DNA of 38,229 nucleotides, taken from contig UQNW01000023.1 of assembly GCA_900542495.1 (NCBI GenBank), positions 1 through 38,229 on the forward strand, written 5' to 3'. The position numbers and the translations under genes are program-made. This stretch comes from an uncultured Roseburia sp. (lineage in GTDB: Bacteria; Bacillota; Clostridia; Lachnospirales; Lachnospiraceae). Below the pieces are notes generated by a model. The model was not told the DNA's origin. It worked only from the letters and a program-made list of their open reading frames with translations, and did not search any database. Positions 33,297 through 38,229 of the stretch are shown piece by piece; position 1 is the first letter of the stretch; each line of letters starts with the position of its first letter.

Positions 33297-33325
33297 TGCA
33301 GAGCAGTTTTTATATACAGCGGCAG
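33297..33325 (+). other. Hairpin between thiE and thiD
   Basis: AACTGC-aga-GCAGTT followed by TTTATA resembles a short, weak terminator; a second stem (GAAG/CTTC) lies near 33370. The 120-bp gap may reduce expression of the downstream genes. Confidence 0.45.
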
Positions 33326-33404
33326 ATTGGGGGCACCACCTTAGGTCGCTATACAAAATTAATGCAAAAGAAGGATTTTTCTTCGGAAAAACAAGGAGGA
33401 TTTT

Positions 33405-34205
33405 ATGTACACAGCATTAACAATCGCTGGAAGTGATTCCAGTGGAGGCGCCGGCATCCAGGCAGATATTAAGACTATGACCGCAAACCGCGTTTACGCG
33501 ATGAGTGCGATCACGGCTTTGACTGCCCAGAATACGACCGGCGTAACAGATATTATGGAGGTAACTCCAAAGTTTTTGGCAGAGCAGCTGGATAGTATTT
33601 TTACGGATATCAATCCGGATGCAATTAAGACCGGGATGGTTTCATCAAGTGAACTGATCGAGACGATTGCGGACAAACTGACAGAATACCACGCAAAAAA
33701 TATCGTAGTGGATCCTGTTATGGTGGCTACCAGCGGAGCAAGACTTATCAGCGAGGAAGCCATTGGAACATTGAAAAGTAAATTATTGCCTCTGGCAACT
33801 GTTATCACTCCAAATATCCCGGAAGCAGAAGTGCTTTCTGAGATGGAGATCAAAACAGAAGCAGATATGGAAAAAGCAGCAGAGATCATCTGTAACACCT
33901 TAGGTTGTGCAGTTTTATTAAAGGGTGGACATCAGTTAAATGATGCCAATGATCTTCTTTTCCAGAAAGGGAAAGAGCCCGTATGGTTCCACGGAAAAAG
34001 AATTGACAATCCAAATACCCATGGAACAGGCTGTACCTTATCTTCCGCAATTGCATCAAATCTTGCAAAAGGAAGAGACTTGGAAACCTCTGTCAAGTAT
34101 GCGAAAAACTATATTTCCGGCGCACTTGCCGATATGCTTGACCTTGGAAAAGGAAGCGGCCCTATGAATCATGCATTTGCAATCGAAGGAGAATATGAAA
34201 GATGA
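33405..34205 (+). CDS. thiD: Hydroxymethylpyrimidine / phosphomethylpyrimidine kinase
   Basis: A 266-residue ribokinase-fold enzyme that phosphorylates HMP twice to HMP pyrophosphate. Features: TIAGSDSSGGAGIQADIKTM at the start (substrate site), AITALTAQNTTGV, IVVDPVMVATSGARL, LLKGGHQ and NTHGTGCTLSSAIAS, with the anion hole and catalytic Asp region at the last. Start follows AAGGAGG. It overlaps cytX by four bases (ATGA), so the two are coupled. Confidence 0.96.
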   Translation: MYTALTIAGSDSSGGAGIQADIKTMTANRVYAMSAITALTAQNTTGVTDIMEVTPKFLAEQLDSIFTDINPDAIKTGMVSSSELIETIADKLTEYHAKNIVVDPVMVATSGARLISEEAIGTLKSKLLPLATVITPNIPEAEVLSEMEIKTEADMEKAAEIICNTLGCAVLLKGGHQLNDANDLLFQKGKEPVWFHGKRIDNPNTHGTGCTLSSAIASNLAKGRDLETSVKYAKNYISGALADMLDLGKGSGPMNHAFAIEGEYER

Positions 34206-35386
34206 GTGAAAAAAGAACTTCCGTTTTTTCAAACGGCTTAATCTGGTTTGGGGCAGGAGTATCTTTAGCTGAGATCCTGACCGGTACCTATTTCGCACCA
34301 CTTGGTTTTGGAAGAGCAATGGCAGCAATTCTGCTCGGACACCTGATCGGCGGACTCATGATGTTTGCCGCAGGAATGATCGGGGCAAAAGAGCGGAAAA
34401 GTGCCATGGAAACTGTAAAAATGAGTTTCGGTGAGAAGGGAAGCCTTCTCTTTGCGGTATTAAATGTACTGCAGCTTGTCGGCTGGACAGCTATCATGAT
34501 CTATGATGGTGCACTCGCAGCAGACGGTCTGTTACATAGTGGTATATGGATCTGGGCAATTGTGATCGGAATTTTGATCATAGTGTGGATCTTTATCGGA
34601 CTGACCAATCTTGGAAAGTTAAATACCGTTGCAATGACCGCACTCTTTGTATTGTCACTGGTACTTTTTAAGGTGATCTTCTTTAATACAGATTTTGTAA
34701 TGCCGATCGCAGTCAGTGATGATATGATGACTTTTGGAGCTGCGGTAGAGCTTGCAGTCGCAATGCCTCTTTCCTGGTTACCGCTTATCAGCGATTATAC
34801 GAGAGAAGCAGAAAAACCATTCGCAGCAACCTTTACAAGTGTGTTCGTATACAGCGTAGTCAGCATTTTTATGTACATGATCGGTATGGGAGCCGCTATT
34901 TTTACCGGCGAATACGATATCGCACAGATTATGTTAAAGACAGGTCTTGGCGTTGTGGGATTGCTTATCATTGTATTCTCAACAGTTACAACAACGTTCT
35001 TAGATGCTTATTCCGCAGGAGTTTCCTGTGTTTCCATTTCTTCTAAAATTCAGGAGAAATGGGCAGCGATCATTGTTACAGTGATCGGAACGATCGCAGC
35101 GATCGTTTATCCAATGGATAATATTACAAACTTCTTATATCTGATCGGATCTGTTTTTGCTCCGATGATCGCAGTGCAGATTGCAGATTACTTCATTTTG
35201 AAGAAAGCGGATTCTGAAAAAAATGCTTTCCAGTGGCGTAATCTGATCGTATGGCTTGCCGGATTTATTATTTACCGCATGTTAATGCACGTAGATACTC
35301 CGCTTGGAAATACTCTGCCGGATATGGTGATCACAGTCGTTCTCTGCCTGATTGTGGAAAAGGTTGCAGAAGCAATGCGAAAATGA
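34202..35386 (+). CDS. cytX: Putative hydroxymethylpyrimidine transporter CytX
   Basis: A 394-residue NCS1 (purine/cytosine permease) type membrane protein with about 11-12 helices. The start has WFGAGVSLAEILTGTYFAPLGFGRA, then MPLSWLPLISDYTREAEKP, typical of the CytX branch. In other bacteria cytX is TPP-riboswitch-controlled and is thought to import HMP. Its ATG overlaps the thiD stop, which supports supply of HMP to ThiD. The next gene starts ten bases after its stop. Confidence 0.94.
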   Translation: MSEKRTSVFSNGLIWFGAGVSLAEILTGTYFAPLGFGRAMAAILLGHLIGGLMMFAAGMIGAKERKSAMETVKMSFGEKGSLLFAVLNVLQLVGWTAIMIYDGALAADGLLHSGIWIWAIVIGILIIVWIFIGLTNLGKLNTVAMTALFVLSLVLFKVIFFNTDFVMPIAVSDDMMTFGAAVELAVAMPLSWLPLISDYTREAEKPFAATFTSVFVYSVVSIFMYMIGMGAAIFTGEYDIAQIMLKTGLGVVGLLIIVFSTVTTTFLDAYSAGVSCVSISSKIQEKWAAIIVTVIGTIAAIVYPMDNITNFLYLIGSVFAPMIAVQIADYFILKKADSEKNAFQWRNLIVWLAGFIIYRMLMHVDTPLGNTLPDMVITVVLCLIVEKVAEAMRK

Positions 35387-35396
35387 GGACGAAAGA

Positions 35397-35909
35397 ATGA
35401 AAAAATCTAACTTAAAGAAATTAACAGTCACAGCAATTTTAGCAGCAGTAGCCGTAGTGGGAAGTTTATTTTCCTTCCCGGTATTCGGGTCAAAATGTGC
35501 ACCGGTACAGCATATGGTAAATATTTTATGTGCAGTTACCGTAGGTCCATGGTGGGCACTGGCGCAGGCATTTATCGCATCTTTGATCCGTAACTTATTA
35601 GGACTTGGAAGCCCGCTTGCATTCCCGGGAAGTATGTGCGGTGCATTACTTGGCGGTCTGCTGTATAAATATGGAAAGAAACTTCCGTTTGCTTACATTG
35701 GAGAGGTAGTGGGAACCGGTATTCTCGGCGGAATGCTTTCTTATCCGGTTGCATATCTTGTTATGGGAAACACAGCAGCAACATTGTTTATGTTTGTTGT
35801 GCCATTCCTCATCAGCACCTGTGGAGGAACGATCATTGCGATCATTATCACGTTGCCGTTAAAAAAATCAGGTATGCTCGGAAAAATGAAGGACAGTCTG
35901 GAAGAGTAG
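35397..35909 (+). CDS. thiW: Energy-coupling factor substrate component ThiW
   Basis: A 170-residue membrane protein of the ECF transporter S-component type. The ThiW family signature is visible in VGSLFSFPVFGSKCAPVQHMVNILCAVTVGPWWALAQAFIASLIRNLLGLGSPLAFPGSMCGALLGG. It is assigned to uptake of the thiazole precursor HET. An upstream frame begins at 35352 inside cytX; ATG 35397 after GAGGACGAAAGA is the natural start. It needs the shared ECF ATPase and T component, which are not in this window. A strong terminator follows. Confidence 0.94.
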   Translation: MKKSNLKKLTVTAILAAVAVVGSLFSFPVFGSKCAPVQHMVNILCAVTVGPWWALAQAFIASLIRNLLGLGSPLAFPGSMCGALLGGLLYKYGKKLPFAYIGEVVGTGILGGMLSYPVAYLVMGNTAATLFMFVVPFLISTCGGTIIAIIITLPLKKSGMLGKMKDSLEE

Positions 35910-35967
35910 ATGAAGGTTTTCTGCTCACTCCTTAATTTCTTATAAAGGAAGAAAACAATGTAAAATA

Positions 35968-36008
35968 AGAAAGCCTGCTGGGATTTATGTCCCGGCAGGC
36001 TTTCTTTT
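35968..36008 (+). terminator. Strong terminator after thiW
   Basis: The 15-bp stem AGAAAGCCTGCTGGG / CCCGGCAGGCTTTCT (one G-T pair) has an 8-nt loop and is followed by TTTT. It also reads as a terminator on the other strand. It separates thiE-thiD-cytX-thiW from thiM. Confidence 0.93.
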
Positions 36009-36109
36009 GTAACTTCACATTATAAAAAACGTGTGCTATTATAAGGTCTGACGTGGAATAAGAAATAGATAAAAAATAACAAAGAAAACACAAAAGAGAA
36101 GTTCTGAAA

Positions 36110-36271
36110 ATGGCAGTACAAAATGATTTTTCGAAGGGGAGTCTTTTATCCCATATGGCAAGAATTGCGCTTCCAATGACGCTGGCGATCGCTTTTGCCA
36201 ATCTGGTCGGAGGACTGGCTTGTTTTGCTGCGATGCATGTCACGGTTTACCGGAAATTGTCGTTAAGATGA
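36110..36271 (+). pseudogene. MATE efflux transporter deletion remnant
   Basis: A 53-codon frame reads MAVQNDFSKGSLLSHMARIALPMTLA, which is the usual start of Lachnospiraceae MATE transporters. It is joined in frame to FANLVGGLACFAAMHVTVYRKL, which looks like their C-terminal end. Some 390 codons between are missing. The frame ends in TGA at 36269-36271. The product would be a single-helix peptide and is probably non-functional. The stretch 35910-36329 holds otherwise only the thiW terminator and a short leader. Confidence 0.75.
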
Positions 36272-36329
36272 ACGGATAAATGCTTTACAGAGATAAAGTC
36301 AGAACATTATATGGGAGAGACAGGGAAAT

Positions 36330-37130
36330 ATGAGAATTTCAGAAAAATATATGACAGAGCTTTATGACAAAATACAAAAAGAGCGTCCGATCATCCATTG
36401 TATTACCAATGCGGTGACAGTGAACGACTGTGCAAATATTTTACTGGCAGTGGGTGCATCGCCGACAATGGCACATCATCCGCTCGAGGTGGAAGAAATC
36501 ACCGCAGGTACAAAGGCACTTGTCTGTAATTTTGGCGCGATCGCAGATTATGAGGCAATGGAAAAGGCAGGGAGAGTGGCAGATGAATTAGGACATGCCA
36601 TTGTTATTGATCCTGTCGGAGTCTCAGGTTCAAGCTATCGGAGAGAAAAGTGCCAGATGCTGATCGAAAACATCCATCCGACGTGTATCCGCGGAAACTA
36701 TTCAGAGATCCGTGCACTGATGGAGCATTGCAGCACGGTAACAGGTGTGGATTCCGGTGATAAAAGCCTGGATATAGAGGCAATGAAGCAGTATGCACAG
36801 CAATATCAGCTGATCATGATCGCTTCCGGGGAAAAAGATATTATCACAGATGGAACGTCCATTTATATCTGTGAAAATGGGGATGCGAAAATGGCAATGA
36901 TCACAGGCAGCGGATGTATGTCTTCTGTTATGTTGGGTGCCTTTTTGAGTACAGAGCCTTCGGTGCAGAGTGCAGCGGCCTGTTGTGCATTTGTTGGGAT
37001 TGCAGGAGAGCTTGCAGCAGAAAAAGCAGATGCATGCAAAGGCGGAACCATGACGTTCCGTAATCTATTTATAGATGAAGTATCTTTGATGACACCGGAA
37101 AAAATGAGCAGATGCAGGGTGTACACATAA
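36330..37130 (+). CDS. thiM: Hydroxyethylthiazole kinase
   Basis: A 266-residue ribokinase-fold enzyme that phosphorylates hydroxyethylthiazole for ThiE. Signature blocks are RPIIHCITNAVTVNDCANILLAVGASPTMAHHPLEVEEI, VIDPVGVSGSSYRRE, RGNYSEIRAL and the active-site MITGSGCMSS. Start follows GGGAGAGACAGGGAA. It completes the salvage set with ThiD and ThiE, but it lies beyond the thiW terminator and a MATE remnant. No second TPP element is visible before it. It may be driven by the former MATE promoter or by read-through. Confidence 0.96.
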   Translation: MRISEKYMTELYDKIQKERPIIHCITNAVTVNDCANILLAVGASPTMAHHPLEVEEITAGTKALVCNFGAIADYEAMEKAGRVADELGHAIVIDPVGVSGSSYRREKCQMLIENIHPTCIRGNYSEIRALMEHCSTVTGVDSGDKSLDIEAMKQYAQQYQLIMIASGEKDIITDGTSIYICENGDAKMAMITGSGCMSSVMLGAFLSTEPSVQSAAACCAFVGIAGELAAEKADACKGGTMTFRNLFIDEVSLMTPEKMSRCRVYT

Positions 37131-37247
37131 TTACATGAAATGATTATGACATAATGTATACAAAGAAATGTTTGAATTGAATGAAAAATTCGTGAAAATT
37201 AAACTATTATATGAATGAAAAGAATATGCTATGATAATCACACGACG

Positions 37248-37293
37248 TGCAGCTAAACAGCGATCGCAAAGATTGTTGTTTAGCTGCATTTTG
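37248..37293 (+). terminator. Terminator or leader attenuator before DUF2798 gene
   Basis: TGCAGCTAAACA (37248-37259) and TGTTTAGCTGCA (37277-37288) form a perfect 12-bp stem, followed by TTTTGTT. It lies 40 bp before the next start codon. A TATGAT box at 37230-37235 could place it inside that gene's leader. Otherwise it terminates the thiM transcript. Confidence 0.7.
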
Positions 37294-37333
37294 TTATTGC
37301 ATAAGGAAAAAATGAAAAGAGGAGAATCATATT

Positions 37334-37852
37334 ATGCCGAAAACAAAGTTACAGGAAGTTGTTTTTACTATTTTAATGGTATTTGTCATGGTTTATGCCA
37401 TGATCTGTTACAACATTGCACTGAATATGCGAGGGATGAGTAACATCGTATTCTTAAATGCCTTTCATGAATTGGTGATCATGGGGCCGATTGCATTTAT
37501 TTTGGATTTCTTCTTGTATGGAAGTCTTTCAAAAAAGCTTGCATTCCGTATTGTGACACCGGGAGTAGATAAACCAATCATGCTTATCTTAGCGATTTCA
37601 TCCATTACCGTGTGCCTGATGTGTCCGACTATGAGCTTTTTTGCCACTTTATTATTCAAGAGCGCAGGAAAAGAATTTATCGCAGTCTGGTTTCAGACAA
37701 CTGCTTTAAACTTTCCTATGGCATTTTTCTGGCAGATCTTCTTTGCAGGTCCGCTGGTTCGCGCGATTTTCGGTATGATCTTCAAAGAAAAAGAAGAACA
37801 GGTAATGAAAGAGGAAGCTGAGTACTTAGAAGGCGGAGAAGCTAGAAAGTAA
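37334..37852 (+). CDS. DUF2798 family membrane protein
   Basis: A 172-residue protein with four hydrophobic helices in two similar halves (FTILMVFVMVYAMICYNIAL, HELVIMGPIAFILDFFLYG, then MLILAISSITVCLMCPTMSFFATLL, FWQIFFAGPLVRAIFGMIF). The two-repeat plan with 'M..YN..L' and 'GP..R..F' patterns fits DUF2798. The C-terminus is acidic and cytosolic (KEEAEYLEGGEARK). Function is unknown. Start follows AGAGGAGAATCAT. It overlaps the end of the convergent fragment at 37842 by 11 bp. Confidence 0.85.
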   Translation: MPKTKLQEVVFTILMVFVMVYAMICYNIALNMRGMSNIVFLNAFHELVIMGPIAFILDFFLYGSLSKKLAFRIVTPGVDKPIMLILAISSITVCLMCPTMSFFATLLFKSAGKEFIAVWFQTTALNFPMAFFWQIFFAGPLVRAIFGMIFKEKEEQVMKEEAEYLEGGEARK

Positions 37853-38187
37853 TTCCATTTCCAATATTGGGAAAAATGAGTGAGGCGGCGCAGTCGGTCA
37901 CAAAAACCAAAATCAAAAACGTATTCCATTTTTTTCGGAAATCCAGAGAAAATTGAAACCATAATTTTTTCAGGATTTTCGAAAAAGAGCAAACCCAGAG
38001 AACGCCTGCAAAGCCAAACCCAAGTGCGGAAGCAAGGCAGATATATCCATGCAGATTAAGGAAATATCCGCTGTAATCCCAATAGCGTAATTGCCAGAAA
38101 GTATCAAGAACCCATCCTATCACAAGTTCTAATCCTGAACCCAAAAGGGCAGAGAGGAAAAAGATGGTGACAGGGCAATGTCATTAA
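37842..38187 (-). pseudogene. 5'-truncated CmpB-type putative ABC permease
   Basis: The minus-strand frame reads CPVTIFFLSALLGSGLELVIGW, then LRYWDYSGYFLNLHGYICLASALGFGFAGVL and a long hydrophobic tail. This matches the C-terminal part of the 'putative ABC transporter permease' CmpB family (LE...GW, WDYS...N..GYIC). An in-frame TGA lies directly before CPVTIFF, inside the 20-bp motif 38175-38194, so the N-terminal half is lost. TTG at 38144 could only start a 100-residue fragment. Probably a gene broken by insertion or recombination. Nothing recognisable follows to the right edge. Confidence 0.7.
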
Positions 38188-38194
38188 GTTAAGA
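38175..38194 (-). repeat. 20-bp motif, inverted copy of 34-53
   Basis: GCAATGTCATTAAGTTAAGA is the exact reverse complement of 34-53. The CmpB homology stops at this motif. On the plus strand it also encodes AMSLS followed by a stop. Confidence 0.65.
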
Positions 38195-38229
38195 ATTTTG
38201 ACATAATTATAAAACACATCATATTTGCA

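Overview
The window looks like a chromosomal segment of a spore-forming, low-to-medium GC gut Firmicute of the family Lachnospiraceae, probably Roseburia-like. Evidence for this is the sporulation genes (SipL-type DUF3794/LysM protein, SpoIIID), Veg, pyruvate formate-lyase with its activase, a CytX/ThiW thiamine salvage locus, and AGGAGG-type ribosome sites mixed with TTG starts. The genus is inferred from gene style, not proven. No rRNA, tRNA, CRISPR array or complete insertion sequence was found.

Layout. (1) 1-3430, minus strand: a tandemly duplicated cassette of an Rpn/PD-(D/E)XK 'transposase-type' nuclease and a YfcE-like phosphodiesterase. There are two nuclease copies, one intact phosphodiesterase and a third, decayed nuclease/phosphodiesterase copy. 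(2) 3476-7143, plus strand: pflB and pflA. A ZTP (pfl motif) riboswitch with an attenuator lies in the pflB leader, followed by a cluster of alternating TTAGG/CCTAA half-sites. A palindromic repeat sits between the two genes. (3) 7264-13632: a small HPr-like protein, a DUF2156-GNAT fusion, hpf, an orphan 89-residue gene with a structured trailer, and the cell-wall genes ddl and murF. (4) 13635-15465: plsC on the minus strand, two more copies of the palindromic element in opposite orientation, and a PrcB-like lipoprotein. (5) 15598-23392: veg, sipL, an ABC exporter operon (ATPase, membrane-anchored protein, double-length permease) and an NlpC/P60 hydrolase with a coiled coil. (6) 23550-27370: a YqeY gene that appears cut short by one in-frame stop, a membrane-anchored SurA-like protein, SEC-C methionine aminopeptidase, then plsY and a diacylglycerol glucosyltransferase on the minus strand. 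(7) 27495-32196: two unknown genes, a Cof-type HAD phosphatase, a 7TM-GGDEF protein, spoIIID and a TPR-like unknown. (8) 32261-37130: a thiamine locus under a TPP riboswitch: thiE, thiD, cytX, thiW, a terminator, a scar of a MATE transporter gene, and thiM. (9) 37248-38229: a DUF2798 membrane protein and a truncated CmpB-type permease fragment.

How the parts fit. PflB and PflA make formate, which feeds formyl-THF-dependent purine synthesis; a ZTP sensor on pflB therefore links purine/folate status to formate supply. The thiamine genes salvage HMP and thiazole, and no de novo thiC or thiG is present here. PlsC, PlsY and the glucosyltransferase are membrane lipid enzymes. SipL and SpoIIID carry matching candidate sigma-E promoters.

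The main points for a second look are the nuclease/phosphodiesterase duplication with deletion scars, the double control region of pflB, the single-codon truncation of YqeY, the MATE deletion scar inside the thiamine locus, the three-copy palindromic element, and a perfect 20-bp inverted repeat near both ends of the window, one copy of which coincides with a broken gene.
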